Shown: in pieces, positions 7,888 through 16,480 of the stretch
How the letters are laid out: each line of letters opens with the position of its first letter
How positions within the stretch are numbered: position 1 is the first letter of the stretch
From: Bradyrhizobium sp. Ash2021
GTDB lineage: Bacteria > Pseudomonadota > Alphaproteobacteria > Rhizobiales > Xanthobacteraceae
Reading direction: 5' to 3'
Assembly: GCF_031202265.1 (NCBI RefSeq)
Contig: NZ_CP100604.1
Coordinates: forward strand, 1,426,001-1,490,000
DNA: 64,000 bases
Program-made: the position numbers and the translations under genes
Notes under the pieces: model-generated
What the model was told of the DNA's origin: nothing
Databases searched by the model: none
Seen by the model: only the letters and a program-made list of their open reading frames with translations

Positions 7888-8553
7888 ATGAATGATTTGA
7901 TGAGATCGGAGCGGACCCGGCGTGACGCGCTTGGCTTGCTCGGCGCGGGCTTTGCGGCGCTCGGCACCGGCATCGCGCCGCGTTCGGCGCGCGCGGAAGA
8001 CGACGAGGAGAAGGTGCTGACGGAAGCGCTGGTGCTGCGCGATCCCGAAATCCCGGTGGCCGGCAATGTCGATGGCGACATCACCATCGTCGAGTGGTTC
8101 GACTACAATTGTCCGTATTGCCGCAAGCTCGAGCCCGAGCTTCGCCAGGTCGTGCAGGACGACGGCAAGGTCCGCCTGGTGCTGAAGGATTGGCCGATCC
8201 TGGGCCCGGTCTCCAAGGTCGCCGCGCGGATGGCGCTGGCCGCCAAATATCAGGACAAGTTCCTGAAAGCCCACGAGGCGATGATCGGCGTCAATTCGAA
8301 GCTGACCGAGCCGCGCCTCGGCGAGCTGCTCGCGGCCGCCGGCATCGACATGGATCGCCTCAACCGCGATCTTACAGCCAATGTCAAGGCGATCGACACC
8401 ATCCTGGCGCGCAACAACGATCAGGCCAAGGCGTTCGGCTTTAACGGGACGCCCTCCTTCATTGTCGGCAAATTCCGCGTGCCCGGCGTCCTGACCATGG
8501 CGGAATTCGAGATGGTCATTGCCGACGCGCGCAAGGCGAAGGCGAGCAATTAG
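7888..8553 (+). CDS. DsbA-family thiol:disulfide oxidoreductase, Tat-exported
   Basis: A 221-residue periplasmic protein. The N-terminus carries a twin-arginine type signal (R-T-R-R-D-A-L-G-L-L-G, about 9-19) with cleavage near ARAE (about 36). A thioredoxin fold with a DsbA-like helical insert follows. The active site is C75-P-Y-C78, and the cis-proline loop is GTPSFIVGKF (Pro about 189). The CPYC centre and family resemble ScsC/DsbG-like oxidoreductases more than classical E. coli DsbA. It could be reoxidised by the DsbB at 1283, but there is no operon link. It is flanked on both sides by dispersed repeats. Confidence 0.85.
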   Translation: MNDLMRSERTRRDALGLLGAGFAALGTGIAPRSARAEDDEEKVLTEALVLRDPEIPVAGNVDGDITIVEWFDYNCPYCRKLEPELRQVVQDDGKVRLVLKDWPILGPVSKVAARMALAAKYQDKFLKAHEAMIGVNSKLTEPRLGELLAAAGIDMDRLNRDLTANVKAIDTILARNNDQAKAFGFNGTPSFIVGKFRVPGVLTMAEFEMVIADARKAKASN

Positions 8554-8667
8554 AGCGTTTTCGAGCGAAAGCCTGCCCGGGACCTGATCCGGGGTGGATA
8601 CCGGTTCGCATAGCAATCAAGTTTACGCAGATTGCGTAGACTTATCTGCGGTAGAAAACGCGTCAAC
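8554..8667. repeat. Dispersed AGCGTTTTC-family repeat, copy 2, with an internal stem-loop
   Basis: It begins directly after the DsbA-like stop codon with GAGCGTTTTCGAGCGAAAG and ends with GTAGAAAACGCGTCAAC. The middle is longer than in copy 1 and includes AAGTTTACGCA/TGCGTAGACTT, itself a near palindrome. It looks like a repeat that has received a second short palindrome. Confidence 0.65.
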
Positions 8668-8713
8668 ACAAGAATCCAGAGCATGATCGCGATCATGCTT
8701 TAGCGTTTGCCAG

Positions 8714-8746
8714 GCAAAAAAGCGCCCTCGTCAGAAACGAGGGCGC
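8714..8746 (-). terminator. Rho-independent terminator of the small membrane protein gene
   Basis: On the minus strand, GCGCCCTCGT and ACGAGGGCGC form a 10-bp stem around a 5-nt loop, followed by six T residues (the A-run at 8716-8721 on the plus strand). It lies about 28 bp beyond the stop codon at 8774. Confidence 0.8.
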
Positions 8747-8773
8747 CCTGATTGGTGCTGAATCGCCGCGCGA

Positions 8774-8980
8774 TTACTTCGACGAGATTTTCACCCAGTC
8801 GTCATGGGCGCGCCCTTTCAGGGCCTGCCAATCGGCTGCCGCGACGTCCCAGTTAACGATGGTGCGATTGGCTTGCGCGACCTGGCCGTTGGCGACGCTT
8901 GAGGTCTGCATCGAGTCGTAGACGTAGACGCCGCCGACCAGCAGCAGCGCGCCCAAAATCATTCCGAAGAACGTTCGCAT
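8774..8980 (-). CDS. Small membrane-anchored hypothetical protein
   Basis: A 68-residue protein with one N-terminal hydrophobic segment (MRTFFGMILGALLLVGGVYVY, written here to residue 21 only in part as the anchor) and a short soluble tail containing NWDVAAADWQALKGRAHDDW. The ATG at 8980 is chosen over the one 12 bp upstream because the signal-anchor starts there and GGAGGTTGCC precedes it. A convincing terminator follows, which supports a real transcript. Function unknown. Confidence 0.6.
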   Translation of the reverse strand: MRTFFGMILGALLLVGGVYVYDSMQTSSVANGQVAQANRTIVNWDVAAADWQALKGRAHDDWVKISSK

Positions 8981-9071
8981 GGCAACCTCCAATGACCGCT
9001 GACAACGTGGGTAGGCGAGGATGGTTCCGCATGGTCCGGCGAATACGGCCCCAGCGTGGGCGCAATTGCGC

Positions 9072-9944
9072 TCATCGCGGGGCCGCGATGGCGCTCTCTG
9101 ACGATCGCACCTTCGCGGGCACAGGCGGCGCGGGTGCTGCAGCCGGTATCGTCGTCGCTAGATTGAGCGCCTTCAATTCATCCGGCTTGAAGACGAATAA
9201 TTTGTCGTGTGGCGTCTCCATCGCATGCACCCAGACCTGCAGATTGACGCCCATCTCGGCGAGATAGCGCAGGCAGCGCGCCGAGATGTCTTGCGTCACG
9301 CTCATCTCGTCGCGCGGCGGGCTATTGGCTGCAGAGGTGATCGCCGCCACCTGATGCACGCCGATCATGGCCCTGTCGCCGGCGCGACGCTCGATGCCGC
9401 CCGCGAGTACCAGCGGGCATGAGGAGGCGCAGTATTTTCCGGCCTCGACTTCGGTTGAAAGCTTCTTCTCGCGAATGAGCCGTCCCATCGCCATCGCATC
9501 GGCAATTGAACCCCCCGGCGAATTCAGCACCACGGTCTTGATGTAATCGCCGCGTTTGTCGATCTCGGTTGCGAAGGCTTTGGAAATTCCGGGCGTGATG
9601 GTGCCGGTCACCATCAACTTGCCGCCGCCCAGCAACTCGATCGTCATCGGGTTTGCCAGGATGCCTTCCGGCTTTGGCAGCGGCGTCAGTCGTTTGTCGC
9701 CATCCGGCAGGAGCGGCGCGAGGATCGACGGCAGGCTGGGAAGATTGAGGGAGGGCAGATTCTCCTGGATCTCGGTCGGCGCTGCCGCGAGGTCGGAATA
9801 AACGATCCATCCGTTCAGGCGGGCGAGGTCGGCCGCCAGCAAAACGATCGTGACGGTCACGACGCCGCGGAAAATCCAGCGCAGCACGGCTTCATCCGGA
9901 TTGTCGGGCAGCCAAGTCTGAAAGCGTCGCGGAAGGGTCGGCAT
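9072..9944 (-). CDS. Membrane-anchored ClpP/crotonase-fold protein (COG3904-like)
   Basis: A 290-residue protein with one membrane segment at about 26-45, so the rest is probably periplasmic. Residues about 98-262 resemble a ClpP-like fold: NSPGGS at 141-146, a nucleophile-type loop C172-A-S-S-C176 followed by PLVLAGG, and H197 in IGVHQ, matching the Ser-His pair of ClpP proteases. The serine loop is framed by two cysteines, which could form a disulfide. It may be a periplasmic peptidase. It follows a membrane protein gene after only 7 bp, so the two are an operon. Substrate unknown; activity is inferred from motifs. Confidence 0.6.
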   Translation of the reverse strand: MPTLPRRFQTWLPDNPDEAVLRWIFRGVVTVTIVLLAADLARLNGWIVYSDLAAAPTEIQENLPSLNLPSLPSILAPLLPDGDKRLTPLPKPEGILANPMTIELLGGGKLMVTGTITPGISKAFATEIDKRGDYIKTVVLNSPGGSIADAMAMGRLIREKKLSTEVEAGKYCASSCPLVLAGGIERRAGDRAMIGVHQVAAITSAANSPPRDEMSVTQDISARCLRYLAEMGVNLQVWVHAMETPHDKLFVFKPDELKALNLATTIPAAAPAPPVPAKVRSSESAIAAPR

Positions 9945-9951
9945 CGCCGTG

Positions 9952-11277
9952 CTATTTGGTGTACCGGGCCGACGACAGCGCAGTGACGTTCTCCTCGGCC
10001 GGCCCGGCAGAAGGTTCGGAATCGGGTTTCGCTACCCCTGGCTCGGAGCGCTGTGCCGCTCCGACCTCGCGGGCCATCTGCAAGGCCGCGACCAGTTCGC
10101 CCACCGTCATGTTGGACGGGCTGACCGCCGGCAATCCTTCGCGCCGGATCGCGGCGTAAACCACGCACAGGATCAGGACCAGCACCGCCGGCATCAGGTC
10201 GATCGAGATCGCGCCGGCCCAGCTCGGGACGAAATCGCCGGCATAACGCAACACCGCTTCGGCGGGCGACAAGGTCTGAAACCTGATCGGTTCGACCTTC
10301 GGCATTGCCAGGATCTTGTCCGCGGCACCTGAGAGCGACGCCGCCTGCGCGGCAATCGAGCTTTCTACCTTGCCGACAACCGCATTCTGGCGATCGGCAA
10401 GATCGGCCGTACGGCCGCCCGCGGCGGGCGCGATGAAGCTCGATGACAGCGACGTCGCGGCGCGCTTGACCGCCGGCGCAACCGAGGTCTGCTGCAGATT
10501 GGCGATCACGCCCATCAGCGTCAGGGACTCGGTTGCCAATGCATCGCTGCGCGCCGAAATCGGACCGCGGTCGGAAATCAACTCCCGCATCCTGGCAAGA
10601 CTTTTACTTCCCTGCTCGTACAAGGCCGAGACACGTTTGTCCGAAGCCTGGACCTGCTGGCCGAGACTATCGAGTTGCCCGGACATTTGCGTGAGAAGCT
10701 GTACCACGGTGCCGGACCCGGCGGTGCCCGTCAGCGAACCGGCGCGTTCGGCGTCGGCGAGCTTCGCGAAGCGGGACGACGCCAGCTGGATATCCGGCAA
10801 CAGTCCCTGTGCCGCGATGGCGTTGGTGTTCGCGGTGTCGAGATCACGGGTATAGTTCTGCACCGTAATGGCGAGATGCTGCTGGATCGCCGCCGCGCCG
10901 GCGAGCGCCGAGGCGTTCAGCCAGGACGACATCGCCACGATCATCAGCGATCCCAGCAGTAGACAGCCGATCATCAGGCCACGGCCGCTGCGAGAGACCA
11001 CATGTGGCATGAAATGCATCAGGAACACCCAGAACGCATAGATGCCGACCGACACCGCGACCGAATAGATCACCGCGGCAAACAACACCATGCCCGGGCT
11101 GCCGTTCAACAGTTCGCGAACACCGAGAAAAGTATAGACGCCGGCCGCGAGCGCAAGGATCGCGGTCGTTAGTTTCAACGTGCCTTCGAGGCGCGCCACG
11201 CCTTTCGATAGCAGCACGGAAGCAGATGAGCGGGAAGGAAGGGGTTGTTGGACGAAGGCGTCGTTCGGGGGCATCAT
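9952..11277 (-). CDS. Uncharacterised membrane protein with a large helical soluble domain
   Basis: A 441-residue protein. Three hydrophobic segments cluster at about 36-54, 63-88 and 101-119. A long Ala/Ser/Gln-rich, mostly helical region (about 125-350) follows, then a fourth membrane segment at about 359-379 and a charged tail. The topology (three plus one segments around a helical domain) recalls sensory or stator-like proteins, but I recognise no family. The start at MMPPND (11277) is chosen because upstream residues are cysteine- and arginine-rich and unlike protein. It is the first gene of a two-gene operon with the ClpP-fold protein. Confidence 0.55.
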   Translation of the reverse strand: MMPPNDAFVQQPLPSRSSASVLLSKGVARLEGTLKLTTAILALAAGVYTFLGVRELLNGSPGMVLFAAVIYSVAVSVGIYAFWVFLMHFMPHVVSRSGRGLMIGCLLLGSLMIVAMSSWLNASALAGAAAIQQHLAITVQNYTRDLDTANTNAIAAQGLLPDIQLASSRFAKLADAERAGSLTGTAGSGTVVQLLTQMSGQLDSLGQQVQASDKRVSALYEQGSKSLARMRELISDRGPISARSDALATESLTLMGVIANLQQTSVAPAVKRAATSLSSSFIAPAAGGRTADLADRQNAVVGKVESSIAAQAASLSGAADKILAMPKVEPIRFQTLSPAEAVLRYAGDFVPSWAGAISIDLMPAVLVLILCVVYAAIRREGLPAVSPSNMTVGELVAALQMAREVGAAQRSEPGVAKPDSEPSAGPAEENVTALSSARYTK

Positions 11278-11426
11278 GAAAATTCCGTAAGGTTCGAGAC
11301 CAACTGAACAGCGCCCCCGCTGCTCGCGACATGCTGCATGTCTGCAGCCAGATTCAGACGAGATTATGTAGGACGCCTGCAATGATGCGGGCATCACGAT
11401 GCCTTGAAACAGCGATCGGCAGGGCA

Positions 11427-12365
11427 TCACCAACGTGTGCGAGCAACATCGGCAGGGCTCCGCTCATGATCGCTGCCTCGCGCGGCACCGAACTCCCGCA
11501 TTACGTAATCGATGAACACGCGGACACGCGGCGATAGTTGGCGATGGCGTGGATACAATAACGAGACCGGGGTCGGCGACGGCGGACAGTCCGGCAGTAC
11601 GGCGACAAGCGTTCCCCGTTTCAGATCGTCTTCGACGTGATAACGCGGCACCTGAATCAACCCCAGCCCGAGGCGCGCGGCGGCGACCAGGCTCTCGGCG
11701 CCGTTGACCGAAACCATCGCCGGCAACCTCACCTCGCGCACGGCGCCATCGACGACGAACTCAAGTGGCAGCAGCGTCCCGGCCGCCGACGAATGGAAGC
11801 CGACCATGATGTGGCCGCCGAGCGCGTCGACGCTCGCAGGCTGACCGATGCGATCGATGTAGGCAGGTCCGGCGCAGGTGATCTCATCAAGCATGGCGAC
11901 GCGGCGCGCGATCATGTCGCTGTCCTTGATATCGCCGACGCGCAGGACGCAATCGATTCCTTCGCGGATCAGATCGACCAGCCGATCGCCCTCGCTGATG
12001 TAGAGTTCGATGCCGGGATATTCGGCGAGGAATTCGGGCAGGCGCGGCATCACGAAATGACGCGCCAGCGTTCCGTGCACATCCACACGCAGCAGTCCCT
12101 TCGGCCTGGCACCGCCGAACGCACCTTCGGCATCCTCGAGATCGGCGATCAATGACAGGCAGCGCCGGTAGTAGGCCTCGCCATCCAGCGTCGGGCTCAC
12201 CTGTCGGGTGGTCCGCTCGAGTAGTCGAACCCCGAGGCGGGCTTCCAGCCCCTTCACCGCGTCCGTTACCGTGGAGCGCGGCAGGCCGAGATCCTCGGCG
12301 GCCAGCGAAAAACTGCGTCGCTCCACCACCCGCGAGAAGACCCGCATCGCGTCGAACCGGTCCAT
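11427..12365 (-). CDS. LysR-family transcriptional regulator
   Basis: A 312-residue regulator. The winged helix-turn-helix lies at residues about 1-60 (MDRFDAMRVFSRVVERRSF, then LPRSTVTDAVKGLEARLG). The effector-binding domain (about 90-300) begins GLLRVDVHGTLARHFVMPRL. It is divergent from two short-chain dehydrogenase genes, the classic LysR arrangement, and two palindromes lie in the shared promoter. It probably controls those SDR genes. The C-terminal tail after residue 290 is longer than usual and looks unconserved. Confidence 0.88.
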   Translation of the reverse strand: MDRFDAMRVFSRVVERRSFSLAAEDLGLPRSTVTDAVKGLEARLGVRLLERTTRQVSPTLDGEAYYRRCLSLIADLEDAEGAFGGARPKGLLRVDVHGTLARHFVMPRLPEFLAEYPGIELYISEGDRLVDLIREGIDCVLRVGDIKDSDMIARRVAMLDEITCAGPAYIDRIGQPASVDALGGHIMVGFHSSAAGTLLPLEFVVDGAVREVRLPAMVSVNGAESLVAAARLGLGLIQVPRYHVEDDLKRGTLVAVLPDCPPSPTPVSLLYPRHRQLSPRVRVFIDYVMREFGAARGSDHERSPADVARTRW

Positions 12366-12376
12366 CCTATTGTTCG

Positions 12377-12390
12377 TAATTCCCGAATTA
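12377..12390. promoter_or_regulatory. Palindrome in the LysR/SDR promoter region
   Basis: TAATTCCCGAATTA has 6-bp arms TAATTC/GAATTA around CC. It lies 12 bp upstream of the LysR start codon, so a regulator bound here could repress lysR. Confidence 0.4.
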
Positions 12391-12398
12391 TGATGCCA

Positions 12399-12415
12399 GA
12401 TAATGCATGATTATC
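12399..12415. promoter_or_regulatory. LysR-box-like palindrome
   Basis: GATAATGCATGATTATC has 6-bp arms GATAAT/ATTATC around a 5-bp centre and contains a 15-bp T-N11-A-type core. It lies between the divergent LysR and SDR genes, 71 bp before the SDR start codon. Confidence 0.5.
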
Positions 12416-12485
12416 CGGAACGAGGAAAGGTCTAGCTCTCTCCCATCGAACGCGGAGCAGCCGCGAGACCATGAGGAGACCAGAA

Positions 12486-13226
12486 ATGGCAAACGAATCC
12501 AACAAGGTAGCAATCGTTACGGGCGCCTCGCGCGGGATCGGCGCGGCGGTGGCCGGGCGGCTCGCCAAAGACGGCTTTACCGTCGTCATCAACTATGCCG
12601 GCGACACCAAATCCGCCGAGGCGCTGGCGCGTAAGATCGAGAGTAACGGCGGCCGGGCGCTGACCGCCAAGGCCGATGTCAGCGATCCCAGCGCGGTGCG
12701 CGGCATGTTTGATGCGGCGGAAGCCGCCTTCGGCGGGGTCGACGTGCTGGTCAACAATGCCGGCATCATGAAGCTCGCAAAAATCGCCGACAGCGACGAT
12801 GCGCTGTTCGACCAGCAGATCGCGATCAACCTCAAGGGCAGTTTCAACGCGATGCGCGAAGCCGCGATACGGCTGCGCGATGGTGGACGCATTATCAATT
12901 TCTCGACCAGCGTCGTCGGGGTGAAGCTCGAGACCTATGGCGTCTACGCCGCCACCAAGGCCGCGATCGAAACCATGACGGCGGTGCTGTCGAAGGAACT
13001 GCGGGGCCGTTCGATCACCGTCAACGCGGTGGCGCCTGGCCCGACGGCCACGGATCTGTTCCTCAACGGCAAATCGCCGGAGCTGATCGAGCGCATGGCG
13101 AAGATGAATCCGCTGGAGCGGCTCGGCACGCCCGAGGATATCGCAGCCAGCGTTTCGTTCCTCGCCGGCCCGGACGGCGGCTGGATCAACGGCCAGACGC
13201 TGCGCCCCAATGGCGGCATGGTCTGA
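12486..13226 (+). CDS. Short-chain dehydrogenase/reductase (classical SDR)
   Basis: A 246-residue Rossmann enzyme. The cofactor motif is TGASRGIG near the N-terminus and NNAG lies at about 90. The catalytic Ser is in the FSTSVVG loop and Tyr/Lys are in YAATKAA, at the normal spacing; the end GGWINGQTLRPNGG is typical. It is probably NADP-dependent, because a basic or uncharged residue rather than Asp follows strand 2. Substrate unknown. The ATG at 12486 is preceded by GAGGAG. It is followed after 36 bp by a second SDR gene under the same divergent LysR regulator. Confidence 0.85.
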   Translation: MANESNKVAIVTGASRGIGAAVAGRLAKDGFTVVINYAGDTKSAEALARKIESNGGRALTAKADVSDPSAVRGMFDAAEAAFGGVDVLVNNAGIMKLAKIADSDDALFDQQIAINLKGSFNAMREAAIRLRDGGRIINFSTSVVGVKLETYGVYAATKAAIETMTAVLSKELRGRSITVNAVAPGPTATDLFLNGKSPELIERMAKMNPLERLGTPEDIAASVSFLAGPDGGWINGQTLRPNGGMV

Positions 13227-13262
13227 AGCAAATCAAGCAATCGCACAAAAAGGAAAAATGTC

Positions 13263-14162
13263 ATGAAACAGGTTATCGTCATCACCGGTGCGTCCAGCGG
13301 CTTTGGCCGGCTGACCGCCGACGCGCTCGCGAAAGCCGGCCACACGGTATACGCGTCAATGCGTGAGACCACCGGCCGCAACGCGGCTGTCGTCGCGGAC
13401 GTCGAGAAATTTGCGCGCGACAACAAGGTAGATCTGCGCGCGCTTGAACTCGACGTCGGTTCGCAGGACTCGGCCGACGCGGCGATTGCGAAGATCGTCG
13501 CGCAACAGGGGCATCTTGACGTCGTGATGCACAACGCCGGCCATATGGTGTTCGGGCCGGCGGAAGCGTTCACGCCCGAACAACTGGCCGAACTTTACGA
13601 CATCAATGTGCTGAGCACCCAGCGTGTCAATCGTGCGGCGTTGCCGCAACTGCGCAAGCAGGGCCGGGGATTGCTGGTCTGGGTGTCGAGCAGCAGCTCG
13701 GCCGGCGGCACGCCGCCCTATCTCGCGCCCTATTTTGCAGCCAAGGCCGGCATGGATGCGCTTGCCGTGGTCTATGCGCGCGAACTGTCGCGCTGGGGCA
13801 TTGAAACCTCGATCATCGTGCCGGGTGCGTTCACCGGCGGCACCAATCATTTCGCGCATTCGGGTTCGCCCGCCGATCGGGCGCGCGCCGCGGAATATGA
13901 AGCCGGCCCCTATGCCGGCTTCGGCGAGCAGATCATGAAGGCGTTTTCGGCGATCGTGCCACCGGAGGCCGACGCCGCGTCGGTGGCCGATGCCATCGTC
14001 AAAATCGTCGATATGCCGTTCGGCCAGAGGCCGTTCCGCGTTCACATCGATCCGACGCAAGACGGCGCCGAGGTTGCCTTCGCCGTGATCGACCGGGTTC
14101 GCAACGAGATGCTGCACCGTGTCGGATTTTCCGACCTGCTCCACCCCAAAGCCAACGGGTGA
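13263..14162 (+). CDS. Short-chain dehydrogenase/reductase, longer type
   Basis: A 299-residue SDR with TGASSGFG at about 8-15, HNAGHM in place of NNAG, catalytic Ser in VSSSSSAGG and Y-F-A-A-K (YxxxK) after PYLAP. The last 60 residues are a C-terminal extension. The overall pattern resembles SDRs annotated as ketoreductases or oxidoreductases acting on bulky carbonyls. It is co-oriented with the preceding SDR and probably co-transcribed. The AGGAAAA before the ATG is a modest ribosome binding site. Confidence 0.83.
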   Translation: MKQVIVITGASSGFGRLTADALAKAGHTVYASMRETTGRNAAVVADVEKFARDNKVDLRALELDVGSQDSADAAIAKIVAQQGHLDVVMHNAGHMVFGPAEAFTPEQLAELYDINVLSTQRVNRAALPQLRKQGRGLLVWVSSSSSAGGTPPYLAPYFAAKAGMDALAVVYARELSRWGIETSIIVPGAFTGGTNHFAHSGSPADRARAAEYEAGPYAGFGEQIMKAFSAIVPPEADAASVADAIVKIVDMPFGQRPFRVHIDPTQDGAEVAFAVIDRVRNEMLHRVGFSDLLHPKANG

Positions 14163-14204
14163 AATCCTGAACCGGCGGCGCATCGTGCGCCGCTGGTTTG
14201 TTGA

Positions 14205-15290
14205 CTATGCTCCGCGCAGCCAGTCCAGCATCGGCCCGTTCATCTCGCGCGGATAGGTGTGGCTGAGATCGTCGAGCTCGCGGTAGGTGACGTCGGCACC
14301 GGCGGCCGCGAGCGCTTGCTGCGTTTGCCGCGCCACCTGCACCGGGAACATCCAGTCGAGCCGGCCATGCACGATATGGATCGGGAGGCCGCGCAGCCGC
14401 TCGGCGTCGGCCATTTCCGCCATCAGCGGATGAAACGTCGCGGCGACCGGGGCGAGGTGGGTGAAGGGCGAGGCGCTCTCAAATCCGGTCACGTAGCAGA
14501 AGGTGCCGCCGTCGCTCATGCCGGTCAGCAGCATCTTTCTGGAATCGACGTTCCAGCGCGATCGCACGGAATCGAGAATGCGCGCGAGGTTCGGCGTATC
14601 GGTATCGTCGCCCATCAAGGCCCAGGTACTCTTATTCGAAGTATTTCCCGTCGCCGTGGGCGCAACCAGGATCGCGCCGCGGCTGCGCGCATCGCGCAGC
14701 CAGCTCCACAGAAAGCCGCGGCCGTTGCCGCTGCCGCCATGCAGCGCCATCACCAGCGGCCAGGCGCGATCCGGCGTGTAGTATTCCGGTACATAGAGCG
14801 AGAAGCCGCCGCGGCTGCCGGGCTCGTTGTGGTCATGCATGATGCCGGTGTTTTCGTTGCCGGGCTGGGCGAGCCGCGCCAACAGATCGGTGTCGTCGCG
14901 CAGCGAGGGGTCGACAAAGAACTCGCTGACCGGCGGCAATTTCACCGACAGCGGATAGAGCGCCTCCTGCGCGCGCGTGGCGTGGCGCAGCGCGCGAAAC
15001 ACCGCGACGATGTCGCCATTGCCGTTTTGCACCGCGCGCAGGCCCTGGTAGGCGGCCAGCGCTGCATCGCTGGCGGATTCGAGCGATGTTCGGATGCCGG
15101 CGAATTGCTCCGGCCATTCCGCCAGCCGCGGCCGAACCGCGCGCAACGCCTGGTCCGGCGCGCCGGCGGCGTGCATCACCCGGCCGAAATCCGGCGGGTT
15201 GAGATGGCGCGCAATGAAGCCAAGGGATTCCAGCGATTGCAACAGCGGCGGCAGCACGGCCACGATGTCGTCCACCACGGCCTCGCTCAT
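14205..15290 (-). CDS. Alpha/beta hydrolase, PHB depolymerase/phospholipase-like esterase
   Basis: A 361-residue protein. The first 160 residues are helical and not recognisable. The hydrolase domain begins near FSLYVPEYYTPDRAWPLVMA with the oxyanion motif HGGSGNG (184-190). The nucleophile is S259 in G-M-S-D-G, with acid D312 (HGRLDWMFP) and H344 (LSHTYP). The fold is that of carboxylesterase/polyhydroxybutyrate depolymerase-like enzymes. No signal peptide is seen, so it is probably cytoplasmic. It lies 38 bp downstream of the HtrA-like gene on the same strand, so the pair may be an operon. Confidence 0.78.
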   Translation of the reverse strand: MSEAVVDDIVAVLPPLLQSLESLGFIARHLNPPDFGRVMHAAGAPDQALRAVRPRLAEWPEQFAGIRTSLESASDAALAAYQGLRAVQNGNGDIVAVFRALRHATRAQEALYPLSVKLPPVSEFFVDPSLRDDTDLLARLAQPGNENTGIMHDHNEPGSRGGFSLYVPEYYTPDRAWPLVMALHGGSGNGRGFLWSWLRDARSRGAILVAPTATGNTSNKSTWALMGDDTDTPNLARILDSVRSRWNVDSRKMLLTGMSDGGTFCYVTGFESASPFTHLAPVAATFHPLMAEMADAERLRGLPIHIVHGRLDWMFPVQVARQTQQALAAAGADVTYRELDDLSHTYPREMNGPMLDWLRGA

Positions 15291-15327
15291 CGAGGGCTCC
15301 CGTATTTCGTATCTAGTGCAGCCTTGT

Positions 15328-16299
15328 TTAGTGCAGTCTTGGTGACTTCAGCAGTTTGGCGCGATCGATCGAGGTCAGCGTCACGTCGAAGGTGACACCC
15401 TCATGATAGACCGTGAGCGGCACGTCGACGCCGGCCGGCCCCAGCGACCAGACTTTCCGGTAGAAGCCGGTCTGGCTGGTGACCTTGTCGCCGTTGACGG
15501 CAAGGATCACGTCGCCGGTCTTCAGTTCGGCCCGGCCCGCCGGTCCCTTCTCGGCGATGCCGACCACGACCACGCGGTGGTCGATCTCGGTCGAGTACAT
15601 GCCGAGCCACGGCCGCGACGGCCGATTGACGCGGCCGAACTTGCGCAGATCGTCCAGCACGGGCTTGAGCAGGTCGATCGGCACGATCATGTTGACGTGT
15701 TCGGCCTTGCCCTCGCGCTCGCGTTCGAGCTGCAGCGAGCCGATCCCGATCAATTCGCCGCGGCTGTCGATCAGCCCGGCGCCGCCCCAATTGGGGTGCG
15801 CGGGATGGGTGAAGATCGCCTCATCGAGCAGGTACTCCCAGTAACCCGCGAATTCCTGTTTGGCCACGATCTGGCTTGCGACCGATCGCGTCCGCCCCCC
15901 GGCGCCGCCGACCACCACGCGGTCGCCGATTTTGGTGGCGGCGGAAGAACCAAGCGGCAGCGGATCGAGATCGAGGTGGCCGAGCGCCTGCACCAGGCCG
16001 AAGCCGCTTTCGAAGTCGAAGCCGAGCGCGTGGCCCGACACCACGCGGCCGTCGCCGAGATGCAGCCAGACGGTTTCGGCCTCGGTGATGAGATAGCCGA
16101 TGGTCAGCACCAGGCCGTCATCGATCAGCACGCCATTGCCGGCGCGTTCGGTGCCGAGCGTCTCCGCGCTGAAGGCGTCGGGCGGAATGATCGAATGCAG
16201 TCCGACCACCGACGAAAGCGTGCGGTCGAGGTCGAAACTGTAATCGCCCGGGCGCGGCTGATTGGCCGGCGGTACCTTCCATTCGGTCAACGAAACCAT
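15328..16299 (-). CDS. HtrA-like protein with PDZ domain lacking the catalytic triad
   Basis: A 323-residue protein with a trypsin-like domain (about 27-200) and a PDZ domain (about 222-312: PWLGMYSTEI, then GPAGRAELKTGDVILAVNGD). The framework of HtrA/DegP is clear (GNGVLIDDGLVLT, PLPLGSSAATKIGDRVVV, LIDSRGELIGIGSL). All three catalytic positions are changed: the TNNH motif reads TIGY (Y69), the Asp position reads G99 in DFESGFGLV, and GNSGG reads NWGGAG (G172). It is therefore probably not a protease but a binding or scaffold protein. No signal peptide is visible. The next gene encodes an esterase, a possible partner. Confidence 0.75.
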   Translation of the reverse strand: MVSLTEWKVPPANQPRPGDYSFDLDRTLSSVVGLHSIIPPDAFSAETLGTERAGNGVLIDDGLVLTIGYLITEAETVWLHLGDGRVVSGHALGFDFESGFGLVQALGHLDLDPLPLGSSAATKIGDRVVVGGAGGRTRSVASQIVAKQEFAGYWEYLLDEAIFTHPAHPNWGGAGLIDSRGELIGIGSLQLEREREGKAEHVNMIVPIDLLKPVLDDLRKFGRVNRPSRPWLGMYSTEIDHRVVVVGIAEKGPAGRAELKTGDVILAVNGDKVTSQTGFYRKVWSLGPAGVDVPLTVYHEGVTFDVTLTSIDRAKLLKSPRLH

Positions 16300-16480
16300 C
16301 CCGAATCTCCATTCAACAAATCAGCCGGAACCAGAGTAAACAGCGGCTTTCGTCGAGAGGAAAGATCGAAAACGGTGGAACCGTCGCAAAGCCGGTTCAC
16401 AGTCTATCGCGGCGGCTGCCGTTCAGGAAGTGTGGATCGTCTAAAGTGAATACCGCCGGGATCAGCCTCGGCCAGACGAG

